Assembly: GCA_965226215.1 (NCBI GenBank)
Contig: CBDDCH010000002.1
Coordinates: 1,488,001 to 1,552,000, forward strand
Direction: 5' to 3'
Origin: G963668345 sp965226215
Lineage (GTDB): Bacteria > Acidobacteriota > Terriglobia > Bryobacterales > UBA6623
DNA length: 64,000 nucleotides
Each line of letters opens with the position of its first letter. Position 1 is the stretch's first letter. Below the pieces are notes generated by a model. The model saw only the letters and a program-made list of their open reading frames with translations, was not told the origin of the DNA and did not search any database. The position numbers were made by a program, and so were the translations under genes. This document shows positions 25,680 through 35,346 of the stretch, piece by piece.

Positions 25680-27368
25680 TTACGCGTTCAGACTTGACCT
25701 GGTGATTGCTCCTTCCGCGGCCGAAGACACGAGTAAGCAATACTTCGCGAACACGCCAGAAGGGTAGCGCTGCTTGGGTGGCGTCCATTTCGCGAGGCGT
25801 TGCTCGATTTCAGAGTCCTCGAGTTCTACGTCGAGGCGCCGATTTTCGACGTCAATGGCAATCGTGTCGCCTTCCTCGAGCGCGGCGATCGGTCCGCCGC
25901 GAGCGGCTTCGGGAGCAACATGCCCGATCATCAGACCGCGTGTCGCGCCGCTGAAACGGCCGTCCGTCATCAGCGCCACACTTTCTCCCAAGCCTTCGCC
26001 GACGATCGCCGCGGTCACGCCGAGCATCTCACGCATGCCCGGACCTCCCGCCGGCCCTTCGTAGCGAATGACCATGACATCACCCGGTTGAATCTGTTTG
26101 CTTGTGACCGCCTGCATGGCTGTTTCCTCACGGTCGAAAATGCGCGCCGGCCCGCGGTGCTGTTGGCGGCCATGTCCGGCAACCTTCAGCACGGCTCCGT
26201 CGGGTGCCAGATTGCCTCGCAGGATCACCAATCCGCCCGTCGATTTGATGGCGTTTGAAAGCGGGCGGATCACGTCTTGTCCGGGTGTCTCTTTAGCGTC
26301 GGCGCAGGCTACGGCGAACGTTTGTCCTGTCACGGTGAGCTGAGAGCCGTCCACGAAGCCCCCCTCGAGCAATCTCTGGGCGATGAGTTGGATGCCACCC
26401 GCGCGGTCGACATCCGCGGCGACGTACTTGCCGCTCGGTTTCAAGTCCACCAACAGTGGTGTCTTGCGGCTGATCTCGTCGAAGTCGTCAATCGTCAACG
26501 GGACGCCGGCGTCCCGGGCCAGCGCCAGCAAGTGAAGGACCGCATTGGTCGAGCCGCCCGTCGCGGCGACACTGGCGATCGCATTTTCGAATGCTCGTCG
26601 GGTAAGAATCTGGCTAGGACGGATGTCGTTCTTGAGTGCGTTCATCACGAGGTTGCCCGCTTGGCGTCCGACATCATCTTTGCGAGGGTCGGTCGCTGGC
26701 ACGCTGGCGCTTCCCATCGGCGACAGCCCGATGAGTTCCATGACGGTAGCCATGGTGTTGGCTGTGTATTGACCGCCGCAAGCGCCGGCCCCCGGACAGG
26801 CCACGTTTTCGATTTCGAGCAGTTCGGCGTCGGACATCGTTCCGGCCGCATGACGGCCGATGGCCTCGAAAACGTCTTGGATGGTGACGTCGTGCCCTTG
26901 GAATTTCCCCGGCATGATCGAACCGCCATAAAGAAGAACCGACGGTATGTCGAGACGTGCCAGCGCCATCGCCGCGCCGGGGATGGTCTTGTCGCAGGCC
27001 ACGAGTGCAATGACGGCGTCGAACAGGTAGCCTCGTACCGTCAGCTCGATCGAATCGGCGATGACTTCGCGGCTGACGAGCGAGGCCTTCATGCCCTCGG
27101 TGCCCATCGTGATCCCGTCGCTGATGGCGATGGTATTGAACTCCATGGGAGTGCCACCGGCGGCGCGAACCCCTTCTTTGACCTTGACCGCCAGATCTCG
27201 GAGGTTGAAGTTGCAGGGCATGGTCTCGATCCAGGTATTGGCAATGCCTATAATGGGTTTGCCCAAATCGTCGTCGGTGAAACCGATGGCCTTAAACATC
27301 GAGCGCGCCGCGGCTCGGTCGCGTCCCTCCGTGATGATGTGGCTTTGATGTTTGAGCGGATTCGACAT
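25680..27368 (-). CDS. ilvD: Dihydroxy-acid dehydratase
   Basis: A 562-aa Fe-S enzyme of valine, isoleucine and pantothenate synthesis that dehydrates 2,3-dihydroxy acids to 2-keto acids. Iron-sulfur cysteines are visible in ALVACDKTIPG and CPGAGACGGQYTANTM, plus an N-terminal NTWIETMPCNFN. Further landmarks are GGSTNAVLHLLALA, YEGPAGGPGMREML and LMTDGRFSGATRG with the catalytic Ser. Length and motifs are standard. A GGAGAT site precedes ATG 27368. No other ilv genes are adjacent. Confidence 0.95.
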   Translation of the reverse strand: MSNPLKHQSHIITEGRDRAAARSMFKAIGFTDDDLGKPIIGIANTWIETMPCNFNLRDLAVKVKEGVRAAGGTPMEFNTIAISDGITMGTEGMKASLVSREVIADSIELTVRGYLFDAVIALVACDKTIPGAAMALARLDIPSVLLYGGSIMPGKFQGHDVTIQDVFEAIGRHAAGTMSDAELLEIENVACPGAGACGGQYTANTMATVMELIGLSPMGSASVPATDPRKDDVGRQAGNLVMNALKNDIRPSQILTRRAFENAIASVAATGGSTNAVLHLLALARDAGVPLTIDDFDEISRKTPLLVDLKPSGKYVAADVDRAGGIQLIAQRLLEGGFVDGSQLTVTGQTFAVACADAKETPGQDVIRPLSNAIKSTGGLVILRGNLAPDGAVLKVAGHGRQQHRGPARIFDREETAMQAVTSKQIQPGDVMVIRYEGPAGGPGMREMLGVTAAIVGEGLGESVALMTDGRFSGATRGLMIGHVAPEAARGGPIAALEEGDTIAIDVENRRLDVELEDSEIEQRLAKWTPPKQRYPSGVFAKYCLLVSSAAEGAITRSSLNA

Positions 27369-27466
27369 CAGCAGATCTCCTCAACTGAAAGGACATATCA
27401 TCGTACCGCAAGTTCGTTGAGACTCGACCGCGGCCGGCTCCAATGAGGCTGGGCCAGCCCACCGTG

Positions 27467-29029
27467 CTACTTGGTTCTATAGATTCGAGCCGAGAAGGAA
27501 CCCTTGTGAAGAGTTTCTACCGCTTGCCGTGCCGCGGCTAGTTCCCCGAGGCGGGCCTCCTCGAGATTCGTCGCCTCGAAATCACTCCACACCACAAGCC
27601 AGTCGGGAGAAGCGGGTGCTGGCGCAAGCCCGCCTTCGTGGCCGGGTTTGCCCGCCAACAGGCGAGCGTCTTCTTCGGGAAGTGGCAAACTCGCCAGCGA
27701 TCGCAAGCGGTCTTTGCCGAGGCGTGAGTGAACGAGCGTCCGCTGGTAGTCGGGCGGGGAAGTGTCAAGCCTTGCAAGCGCCAGAGCCGCTTTGCGGCGA
27801 CCGATCACTCCACCAAGCTCTTCGCTCTTGTCGAGGTACCGGCTCAGCAGTTCAGGAGCAATCGGTTTAGCAAGCACCACAACTTTCTCGGAACCGGACA
27901 CGGCTTGGTCGAGGTACCGAGCAAGTTCGTAGCTGAGCTTGAGACGTGGATCGGAGGTTTCGCGGTTTACGAAGCGGTCGGCCATGAAAAGGCTGATTGC
28001 GAGACCGAGCGCGAGCACGATGCCGCGGAAGCGGCGGAGGCGGCTGAGTCCGAGACCGGCCATAACGGTCACCGCGGCGAAAAGTAAGTGTGCCTCGCGG
28101 GCGGTGACGAAGCGGTCGGGTTGGTCGCGTTCACCGTGCGCGGAAAACAGAATGGCAATCAAGAACAAGGCCAGGAAACCAGCGAGCATCCTGTATCGCG
28201 CCGCGCGAAGCATCCCTTGTTTAAAGAAGCGCCACAGGCCTACGGCAGCGAGGATGAGAAAAGGGACGGCGGTGTTTTGGACCGTGATCCAACCCAGGTA
28301 TAGGTAGCGGAAGAGGCGCTCCGGGCTCAAGTTGGTATCCAGCAAAAAAGATCCGCTCGGCCCGGTGGCCACCCTCCAGATGAGCCATCCGAGCGGCGCC
28401 CAGCCGAAAAGGAACGATCCCTCGAGGAAGTCTCGAGCCTGCGTACCTCGTTTGACGGCGAACGCCAGCACAAACACCGGGCATGCAGCCCAAGCCTCGT
28501 AGCGAGTCAAGCAGGCAAGGCCCAAGAACAGGCTCGCAGCCAACCAGTTGTCTTTGAAGAAGAAGTAGAAGCCGAAGAAAAGACCGCCGAGCATCAGGAT
28601 TTCTTGGTAGGGAACGATCGAGTAGGCGAGCACAAACGGGTTCGTGACGAAGATGAGGGCCGTGTGGAAAGCAGTGCTGGGTCCGAGCAGCTCCTTGGTC
28701 ATCAGATAGAAGCCCAGGCCGGCGGAGGCTCCGATGAGAGCCATCAAGCAACGGATCCATAGCGGGTTTTCCGAGATCAGTGAAATGTAGTGAACGCCCA
28801 ACTGCAGGAGCGGCAGCTGGTATGCCAGCAGGATGCGGTCGTGGTTGGCCAGCCGCATGATGCTGTCGCCGCCGAAAACAACGGGATACGCGTGGATGAA
28901 CCACAAGCGCACGCCGAGACCGAGCAGGAACACGAACACGCCGTGATACCGCTGGAATCCAGGCGTTGCGTCGAGCGGCTCTGGGTTAACCTCAGCGGCT
29001 GGAGCGGGTGAACTCATCGTAGGCGGCAA
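27467..29029 (-). CDS. GT39/ArnT-like membrane glycosyltransferase
   Basis: A 520-aa integral membrane protein with about 10-11 helices in the N-terminal 380 residues and a soluble ~140-aa C-terminal part. The first periplasmic loop begins VVFGGDSIMRLANHD, holding the aspartate expected for GT-C fold (GT39/GT83, dolichyl-phosphate-mannose type) enzymes, which transfer sugars from polyprenyl-phosphate donors. Acceptor and sugar are unknown. It lies upstream of ilvD on the same strand, 98 bp away, and follows a second GT-C protein; the two may act on the same surface glycan. Confidence 0.75.
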   Translation of the reverse strand: MPPTMSSPAPAAEVNPEPLDATPGFQRYHGVFVFLLGLGVRLWFIHAYPVVFGGDSIMRLANHDRILLAYQLPLLQLGVHYISLISENPLWIRCLMALIGASAGLGFYLMTKELLGPSTAFHTALIFVTNPFVLAYSIVPYQEILMLGGLFFGFYFFFKDNWLAASLFLGLACLTRYEAWAACPVFVLAFAVKRGTQARDFLEGSFLFGWAPLGWLIWRVATGPSGSFLLDTNLSPERLFRYLYLGWITVQNTAVPFLILAAVGLWRFFKQGMLRAARYRMLAGFLALFLIAILFSAHGERDQPDRFVTAREAHLLFAAVTVMAGLGLSRLRRFRGIVLALGLAISLFMADRFVNRETSDPRLKLSYELARYLDQAVSGSEKVVVLAKPIAPELLSRYLDKSEELGGVIGRRKAALALARLDTSPPDYQRTLVHSRLGKDRLRSLASLPLPEEDARLLAGKPGHEGGLAPAPASPDWLVVWSDFEATNLEEARLGELAAARQAVETLHKGSFSARIYRTK

Positions 29030-29106
29030 ACCTGCGTCGCGGGACGTGTCTACTTCGAGTCGCTAGCGGACTGTCCTGGAGACGAGTTCACTATATATTC
29101 GGAAAT

Positions 29107-29146
29107 GTCGGGCTCGAAAGCCCGACACGGCACGCTGAAAGCGTGC
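29107..29146. repeat. Two adjacent perfect hairpins
   Basis: GTCGGGCT-CGAA-AGCCCGAC (29107-29126) is followed by GCACGCT-GAA-AGCGTGC (29130-29146), between the two GT-C genes. Tight loops and no T-tract make a REP-like repeat likelier than a terminator. Confidence 0.6.
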
Positions 29147-29255
29147 GCCACGTCGCCAAGACGATCAGAAGTCTTGTCTGGAACAGCTCTCTAGTTGCTA
29201 TGGCTCCGCCTACTGTAGCTCAAGGAAGAGGACATTCGCCCGGGCTGAACCAGGG

Positions 29256-30827
29256 TCATCGCAACTTGTAAAGAATCGTGGTGGGGTGGGTGTATCTCCA
29301 ATCATGCGGTGAACCGGCTTCCCCCAGGGTCGCCCAAGGAAAGAGTAAGGGGCTGCGGAAAACAGCGACTTTTTCGTAGCGCGTTTCAAAGAGGTTCTTG
29401 TTTTGATGGGGATAGTCGCCGACCAGAAGATCGGCGGTGAGAACCCAGGGCGGGTACGTTTGGGCGAGATCGTCCAGAAAAGGGTTCGGCCCCATCGGGT
29501 AGGCCGATTCATCGAGCGGGGGAACCTCCCGCATGATACGGGCTATGGTTTGGCCCCGCGGGACCCTCTTGGGGACCTCCGCCAGTGCTAGATTCACCGG
29601 GTGCGGGGACAACATGAACTGCAGTTGGGTGGTCGATGCCGCGAGAGCGACACCGAGGGCCAGGAGTGCCGCAATCCACCGCCATCGGGGCCGAAGGCCG
29701 TCGAGCGCTACAGCCGCGGCCGCGGCGCAGAACGGGACGAGGGGCAGCTGATATCGCAGCAACGGCCAGTTCTGGGGAAGCAGGGTAACGAGGCCCACGA
29801 TGAACATCACCGGCGCCATCCAGCCCGCCGGCGAGCCGCGGCGGCCCAGAAGCCAGAACCCCCATCCGGCCAGCAGCGCCGCCGGAATTCCTAATGAAAA
29901 CCGGGCAAGGTCGACCAAATGTTGGCCCAACAGGGCGGGTTTCGAGATGTAGTAGTGCTCGGGAATCGCTTGGCGGCTTGCCTGAACGATCTTACTTGCC
30001 TGGTCAAATACTTCACGGGAGTTCGTAAGGATAAACGGTTCACCCGCCAGGAAGCCCGCCACGACGCCAAGGAGCCACCAGCGCGCTCTCGACCAGGCGA
30101 AACGATGCGGCCACAAAGCAAATGCGGCGGCGCCTAGAACCATGGGAGCCGAGGAGTACTTTGCTGCCATGGCAAGTCCCGCGGCGATCCCGAACCCTAG
30201 CCACAATCTGCGCCGGTCGGTCGCGAGCAACCGCAACCCCAGCACTGCAGTCAAGGTGACGAACGTCGTCTCCGTGACATCCACTCTGATTTGGGCCGCT
30301 TGCAGAAGGTGTCCGGGAGACAAGGCCACCAACGCGGCAGCCCACAGTCCGGCATGCCTGCCGCAGAGCGTCGCGGCCAGCAAGAAAGTGAACAAGACGG
30401 TCGCCAGGTCAACAGCTACCGAGACGAGCCGCCCTACGACGTATACCTTTTCAAACTCGCCGGGAATCATCCCCCCGAAGGCCGTTCGCCAGGGTTTTTC
30501 GAATACGCCGGCCGCTTGTGCTCCTTCCAGTGCCAGCAGAACCAGTTCCAAGTGCAACGTGCCCCAGCGGTAAAGCTGGGGATCGAAGTCCAGGTTCGCC
30601 GGGTCGGTCCGCGCCAGACTATAGAGGACGCTAACTTCGTCGAACGCATACGACCCGCGGAACCCGGATGCAATGGTTTCAGGCGTCGTAGGCGGCAGCC
30701 CCCAGCCGATCCCCGTGACCCGAAGCAACAGGCCGACCGCCAGAATTCCGAGGAGCCAGAGTCGTTCCCTGGTCGTGAGGGATTTCAACACACCAGTGGT
30801 TTGGAGGGGCTGGGCAGGCTTCCCCAT
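29256..30827 (-). CDS. GT39-like membrane glycosyltransferase
   Basis: A 523-aa polytopic protein (about 11-12 helices) of GT-C type. The first loop carries GSYAFDEVSVLYSL, with an Asp-Glu pair at the expected catalytic position, followed by the helix-loop pattern typical of PMT/ArnT proteins (AALVALSPGHLLQAAQIRVDVTETTFV). A ~100-aa C-terminal soluble part ends the protein. It probably transfers a sugar from a polyprenyl-phosphate donor to a lipid or glycan in the periplasm. It precedes the other GT-C gene on the same strand with a ~230-bp gap containing hairpins. Confidence 0.75.
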   Translation of the reverse strand: MGKPAQPLQTTGVLKSLTTRERLWLLGILAVGLLLRVTGIGWGLPPTTPETIASGFRGSYAFDEVSVLYSLARTDPANLDFDPQLYRWGTLHLELVLLALEGAQAAGVFEKPWRTAFGGMIPGEFEKVYVVGRLVSVAVDLATVLFTFLLAATLCGRHAGLWAAALVALSPGHLLQAAQIRVDVTETTFVTLTAVLGLRLLATDRRRLWLGFGIAAGLAMAAKYSSAPMVLGAAAFALWPHRFAWSRARWWLLGVVAGFLAGEPFILTNSREVFDQASKIVQASRQAIPEHYYISKPALLGQHLVDLARFSLGIPAALLAGWGFWLLGRRGSPAGWMAPVMFIVGLVTLLPQNWPLLRYQLPLVPFCAAAAAVALDGLRPRWRWIAALLALGVALAASTTQLQFMLSPHPVNLALAEVPKRVPRGQTIARIMREVPPLDESAYPMGPNPFLDDLAQTYPPWVLTADLLVGDYPHQNKNLFETRYEKVAVFRSPLLFPWATLGEAGSPHDWRYTHPTTILYKLR

Positions 30828-31062
30828 TGGCTGCTCACATTCTACTCGCCGGCCAGGCGCCCCCCGGAGTGATCAGCTACGGGCCGGCGAGGTGGAAGCG
30901 GCTGTAGGGTACGCCCGCTGACTGTTGAAACGCAACGACCGGAGACAGCGCTGGTGTCAAGCCACAATAGAAATCCCCCCGAAGTTGATCTTGGAGGCAA
31001 AGGCTCGATATGATCAGCAGCTTGAAGTAACCGCGCAGCCTTCCGAGAAAGACCTCCATAAG

Positions 31063-31959
31063 ATGACAGACAGCCCTTCTGTATTGCTTACTACCGACCT
31101 CCCCGGTTGCGAACGGGTCGCCCGTGGGAAGGTCCGTGATATCTACCGAGTCGGCGAGCAGCTTCTGATTGTTGCCACCGATCGAATTTCCGCCTTCGAC
31201 GTCATCCTGCCGAACGGCATTCCACGCAAAGGCGAGGTCTTAACCAAGCTTTCGATCTTCTGGTTCGACTTTCTCAAGGACGTCATCCCCACTCACTTCG
31301 TGACGGCTGATGTCGATAGCTACCCGGATCCGCTGCCCAACTACCGCGATCAGCTCGAGCATCGATCGATGCTGGTCACGGCCCTTGAGATGGTACCGAT
31401 CGAATGCGTCGCCCGCGGTTACCTATCGGGATCGGGGTGGAAGGATTATCAGGCCACGGGGTCAGTATGTGGCGTCAAACTGTCTCCGGGAATCAGGGAG
31501 AGCGGTTTGTTGCCTGAGCCTGTTTTCACCCCGGCCACGAAGGCCGAAAGCGGCCACGACATCAACATCAGCTTCGAGGAAGCCTCCGAGCTGATAGGCA
31601 AGGAATTGTGTGAGAAGCTGCGCGACCTGACGTTGGACATCTATTCGCGAGCTTCGCAGCGAGCGCTTCAAGAAGGCCTCGTGTTGGCGGACACGAAGTT
31701 CGAGTTCGGCCGACTCGACGGCGAAATCGTGCTCGGAGACGAAGTGCTCACACCCGATTCTTCGCGCTATTGGCCGCTCGAACTCTACCAACCCGGCCGG
31801 CCACAGGTTTCCTACGACAAGCAATATGTTCGCGACTACCTGGAATCGGTCGACTGGGACAAGACACCACCCGCGCCCGAGCTGCCGCCGGAAGTCGTCG
31901 CCAACACCTCCGAGAAGTACTTGGAGGCCTACTACACGATCACGGGCGAGGATCTGTAG
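31063..31959 (+). CDS. purC: Phosphoribosylaminoimidazole-succinocarboxamide synthase
   Basis: A 298-aa SAICAR synthetase, step 7-8 of purine synthesis, joining CAIR and aspartate with ATP. Landmarks are GKVRDIYRVGEQLLIVATDRISAFD at the N-terminus, PIECVARGYLSGSGWKDY, KAESGHDINISFEEA, and LADTKFEFGRLDGEIVLGDEVLTPDSSRYW. The length fits the longer yeast-like form of the enzyme. ATG 31063 is chosen over the open frame from 30925 because the family begins shortly before 'LPG..xxRGKVRD'. Confidence 0.95.
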   Translation: MTDSPSVLLTTDLPGCERVARGKVRDIYRVGEQLLIVATDRISAFDVILPNGIPRKGEVLTKLSIFWFDFLKDVIPTHFVTADVDSYPDPLPNYRDQLEHRSMLVTALEMVPIECVARGYLSGSGWKDYQATGSVCGVKLSPGIRESGLLPEPVFTPATKAESGHDINISFEEASELIGKELCEKLRDLTLDIYSRASQRALQEGLVLADTKFEFGRLDGEIVLGDEVLTPDSSRYWPLELYQPGRPQVSYDKQYVRDYLESVDWDKTPPAPELPPEVVANTSEKYLEAYYTITGEDL

Positions 31960-31963
31960 TGAG

Positions 31964-32142
31964 CTAGTGCTTGGTGGCAAAAGTTCGCGTTATTTGAAAA
32001 GCCCTTTCCCGAAGGACCATACGATCGTCCGTCTGGCCCGGAAGTGGTTTGTTCGCAGAGTCTTCCGAGCCGCGACCGTGAGGGAGCGGTCCAGGGATTG
32101 TCCGCCTATAACCTATCCTGAATTTATGCAACCAAGCACTAG
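31964..32142. repeat. 179-bp element with CTAGTGCTTGG inverted ends
   Basis: CTAGTGCTTGG at 31964-31974 and CCAAGCACTAG at 32132-32142 form perfect 11-bp terminal inverted repeats. The left ~50 bp recurs at 25430-25480. It lies 5 bp after the purC stop, and its right end contains the stop codon of the transposase remnant next to it. Confidence 0.65.
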
Positions 32143-32275
32143 TTGTGTAGCCTCAAGAGGTTGTTCCGGGGAAAGGGGAGTCGGCTGATAGGGGGATTAT
32201 AGCCGAGGCTGGCGTGGGGGCGATGCCAGTTGTAGTCGGGGAGCCAGGGTTCAAACTTGAACGTGACTTGTTTGG
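32139..32275 (-). pseudogene. Integrase-core transposase, C-terminal remnant
   Basis: Read leftward from about 32275, the frame gives FEPWLPDYNWHRPHASLGYN, then PPISRLPFPRNNLLRLHN and a stop at 32139-32141. This is the characteristic 'YNWHRPHxxLGxxPPxxRL' tail of IS481/IS3-type transposases. The DDE residues and upstream domains are missing. The longer minus-strand ORF over the same bases is out of frame with this signal. Confidence 0.75.
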
Positions 32276-32367
32276 CAGCGCAACCCACAGCTCCTGTGGC
32301 AACGGCGAGAAGAAGTCGCGCTCAGCATCTTTGAGCACAGATTGCTGGCAGGAGGCTTCTTGATTGT

Positions 32368-33399
32368 TCAAAGTCTCACCGGCCTGTTTTCATGCGCGGA
32401 CTGAAGCAGCGCCGCCAGGGTGGCAGCGTTCCCTCGGCTGTCATCCAGCGAGATAACAGGCTCGTCGCCGTCCAAGATGCTTGCTTCGACGCCCTCGAGT
32501 TCACACTGATAAGCGTTGGTTTTTTCATAGGTGATGGTCTGCTCTTCGATACCCGCCGCGCTGTCCCCGAAGGTCTCCCCGTCAGCCTCGCCCTCTCGCA
32601 AGATGGTGAGGTGTGCTGTCTCTCCGACACGATTCAACCAAGGGTGGTCGAGCAGGATCCTGCCCCTGCTACCAATCACTTCCGCGTTCCAACAGGCCGT
32701 GACTTGAAAACTGGACGCGATTTGAGCCAGGGTGCCTGAGGCAAAACGCAGTTGGCCTGCGAACGACAGGTCGACGCCACTATCACTAAGGACCTGCTGG
32801 GCCTCCACCTCGACCGGATTGGCACCAGTCACCGTGCGAGAAAAGCTGACCGGGTAGCTACCAATGTCCCAGAGGGAACCTCCCCCGAGGCTGGGGTCGA
32901 ATCGGATATCGCCTTCCCGCTCGAGTGTGAAACCAAAGAAACCCTGAATCACACGGATCTCGCCGATGTCTCCGTTGGTAACCCATTCCTGAACTTGCCT
33001 TGTCTGCTCGTGGTAGCGATACATGGCCGCTTCCTGTATGAGGACCCCGTTCCTGCCCGCAGCCTCGGCAATGCGGTCTGCTTCCTCAGCGGTGAGCGCC
33101 ATCGGCTTTTCGCACAACACGTGCTTGCCTTGCTCCGCGCTTTTGACACACCACTCGGCGTGCATCGAATTCGGCAGAGAAATATAAACGGCGTCTACTT
33201 CCGGGTCGGCAAGCAGCCCGTCGTATCCCTTATGGGCGCGTGGAATTTTCCACTCGTCGGCGTAGCGGTCTGCCGTTTCCTTGCTTCTGCTGGCAACCGC
33301 GACTAGCTCACTACGCCCGGAGTTCCCAATCGGTACGATCAATCTCTCGTTGATACGCGCCGTACTCATCAAGCCCCAGCGCAGTTTCTTTCCTGCCAT
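32368..33399 (-). CDS. Gfo/Idh/MocA-family oxidoreductase
   Basis: A 343-aa NAD(P)-dependent sugar or polyol dehydrogenase. The N-terminal Rossmann part (KLRWGLMSTARINERLIVPI) leads to ADPEVDAVYISLPNSMHAEW and the active-site lysine motif CEKPMALTAEE, then a C-terminal alpha/beta domain with GGGSLWDIGSYPV. Related enzymes oxidise inositol, glucose-6-phosphate or xylose. The divergent neighbour is an IolE-like TIM barrel, so inositol or sugar-acid breakdown is a reasonable guess. ATG 33399 is preceded by GGAGCTC. Confidence 0.88.
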   Translation of the reverse strand: MAGKKLRWGLMSTARINERLIVPIGNSGRSELVAVASRSKETADRYADEWKIPRAHKGYDGLLADPEVDAVYISLPNSMHAEWCVKSAEQGKHVLCEKPMALTAEEADRIAEAAGRNGVLIQEAAMYRYHEQTRQVQEWVTNGDIGEIRVIQGFFGFTLEREGDIRFDPSLGGGSLWDIGSYPVSFSRTVTGANPVEVEAQQVLSDSGVDLSFAGQLRFASGTLAQIASSFQVTACWNAEVIGSRGRILLDHPWLNRVGETAHLTILREGEADGETFGDSAAGIEEQTITYEKTNAYQCELEGVEASILDGDEPVISLDDSRGNAATLAALLQSAHENRPVRL

Positions 33400-33990
33400 C
33401 AGCGAGCTCCTTGTTGCCGTTTATCGATCCAGCGAGTTGACCGTTCCATAATATTATCAAGCCCCATGCGTGGCAGGCAGGCTGAGGGGACAAGCAGTCT
33501 TTGCTTTACTGCAGGTAGCGATACGCCTCTTGGCTGTATGGCCCCCACGGTTTGATCGAGCGGTCCCAGATCAAGCGTGGGGACGGAGACCGCGGCTTAC
33601 CACCCGAAGAGCTTTTGAAGGAGATCGGGAACGAAGCGCGGCACTGGGTGCACTAGGAAGCGAACGATGAAATAACGTGCACAAAGCTAATGTTGAGCGC
33701 CGCGAGTCCCCGGCAAGCGGTAGGTCGTCCCCGTGATCGATTCCCGAAGACGCCCACGGTTGTCATGTCAGCCTCCCGAGATCGCGCTTGTGGCGGGCGG
33801 CGATAGTCTCGGGATTGCTTGGTTGGCCTCCTTCAGTTCATGAGCTCTCTTTGGCCGGGGGGAGAGGCGAGTTCTATTTTTAGGGCAGTAAGACGTTGCA
33901 TTTGCAAGGCATGTCGGCGTATATTCAGGGCATTCGTGTCAGTCAACGACCACTCGCCAGAGTGCGACCCAAGTTTGGAGCAGCAAGACC
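33400..33990. other. Divergent intergenic region between oxidoreductase and TIM-barrel genes
   Basis: 591 bp without a supportable gene. Short ORFs exist (for example around 33470-33670) but have no family features. A promoter candidate for the rightward gene lies at 33896-33925. Confidence 0.4.
33896..33925 (+). promoter_or_regulatory. Candidate sigma-70 promoter upstream of the TIM-barrel gene
   Basis: TTGCAT (33896-33901), an 18-bp spacer and TATATT (33920-33925), about 65 bp before ATG 33991. The fit to consensus is fair; no transcription evidence. Confidence 0.35.
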
Positions 33991-34875
33991 ATGAACGTCA
34001 AGATCGGTTCGGCGCCGGATTCATTTGGTGTTTGGTTCCCCAGTGACCCCAAGCAAATGCCTTGGCAGCGATGCCTGGATGAGATCGCGGAGGCCGGCTA
34101 CGAGTGGACAGAACTCGGGCCCTACGGATACCTGCCCACGGACCTGCCCGTACTGCGTTCGGAACTCGAGCGCCGGAAGCTCAAGATCTCCGGAACGTTT
34201 GTGATGCCGCACTTAGAAGATCGAGACGCCTGGCCGGAAATCGAAAAAGAAGCCACCGGCGTGGGCAATTCGCTAAGCGCCCTTGGCGCCGAGTTCCTCA
34301 TCCTGATCGACAACACCTATTCTGACGTTGACGGCAAACCGGTCCGTCCCGGGCGGCTGGACGAGGACGGTTGGAAGACGCTCATCGAAAACACTCACAA
34401 GATCGCCGATCTTGTGAGTGAACGCTTTGGACTCAACCTTGTCTATCACCCTCACTCTGAAACCCACGTCGAATACGAAGATCAGATTGAGTTGCTTTTG
34501 GAGCAAACTGACCCTGATCGCGTTTCCATGTGCCTTGATACCGGCCACCACGCCTACCGCGGGGGCGACCCGATCGCTTTCATGCGCCGCCATCACGACC
34601 GGATCCGCTATCTGCACCTCAAGAACGTGGATCCAGAGATTCAGAACAAGGTAGAACGCGAGAAGATCCCGTTCGCACCGGCTGTTGGGATGGAAGTGTT
34701 CTGCGAGCTCGACCGAGGCGCGGTGGATTTCCTGGCGTTCCGGGACGTCTTGCAGGAGGTCGATTACGAGGGCTGGGCGGTTGTTGAACAGGATATGTAT
34801 CCCGCCCCTTTCGACAAGCACTTCCCAATCGGCAAGCGCAACCGAGAGTATCTGCGAGAAATCGGAATAGGATAG
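33991..34875 (+). CDS. Sugar phosphate isomerase/epimerase, IolE-like TIM barrel
   Basis: A 294-aa AP-endonuclease-2-type TIM barrel. IGSAPDSFGVWFP and AGYEWTELGPYGYLPTD resemble inosose dehydratase (IolE). Metal-binding residues are likely in YHPHSETHVEYE, CLDTGHH, YLHLKNV and AVVEQDMY. IolE-type enzymes dehydrate keto-inositol; relatives epimerise keto sugars. The divergent Gfo/Idh oxidoreductase would supply a keto substrate, which fits a small inositol or polyol pathway. The specific reaction is inference. Confidence 0.82.
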   Translation: MNVKIGSAPDSFGVWFPSDPKQMPWQRCLDEIAEAGYEWTELGPYGYLPTDLPVLRSELERRKLKISGTFVMPHLEDRDAWPEIEKEATGVGNSLSALGAEFLILIDNTYSDVDGKPVRPGRLDEDGWKTLIENTHKIADLVSERFGLNLVYHPHSETHVEYEDQIELLLEQTDPDRVSMCLDTGHHAYRGGDPIAFMRRHHDRIRYLHLKNVDPEIQNKVEREKIPFAPAVGMEVFCELDRGAVDFLAFRDVLQEVDYEGWAVVEQDMYPAPFDKHFPIGKRNREYLREIGIG

Positions 34876-35085
34876 CCCGAATGTCGCCGAGCGGCGAAAC
34901 CGGGGACTGCCGTAGCCCATCTGTGTTGAGAGTCGGCAGGCAGCAGGAAGAGGTGGTGAACGGCTTTTGTGATCTTCACGATGCAGCGCGAAGCTGGAAC
35001 GGTGACGAAGTTGAAAAGCGGGATGACAATCAAACTTTCCGATTTCGGCAGCACCATACCTTCGTAAGTTATTGATTCTAAATGT

Positions 35086-35175
35086 GCGCAAGTGGCGGAA
35101 TTGGCAGACGCGCTAGGTTCAGGTCCTAGTGGGGCTTTAAACCCCGTGGAGGTTCAAGTCCTCTCTTGCGCACCA
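35086..35175 (+). tRNA. tRNA-Leu (anticodon CAG)
   Basis: The 7-bp acceptor stem GCGCAAG/CTTGCGC is followed by discriminator A and encoded CCA (35173-35175). The anticodon stem-loop CTAGG-TTCAGGT-CCTAG carries CAG. A long variable arm (GGGGCTTTAAACCCC) marks a class II tRNA, and the T-arm is GGAGG-TTCAAGT-CCTCT. Single gene; no tRNA-adjacent integrase is seen. Confidence 0.95.
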
Positions 35176-35346
35176 TAACTTCCTTTCATTGGGCAATCTG
35201 CGACTTTCACTCACGTTGCTGTCCATCTAGATCTGATCTAGCTCTCATCACCTGCCACACTAAACCCTTCACAAACCCTTCTATGGGCGTGAAACAGCCG
35301 GATTCGGGCAGTTCTGGGTAAGGGGCAATCTGCCCGGCGCACCGCG

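Noticed and set aside
26277..27446. 389-codon plus-strand frame over ilvD
   Set aside because: Antisense to a full-length, motif-complete ilvD; no family features.
32153..32371. 72-aa minus-strand ORF
   Set aside because: It overlaps the real transposase-tail signal in a different frame.
33470..33670. 66-aa ORF in the divergent spacer
   Set aside because: No homology features or ribosome binding site; arginine-rich translation.
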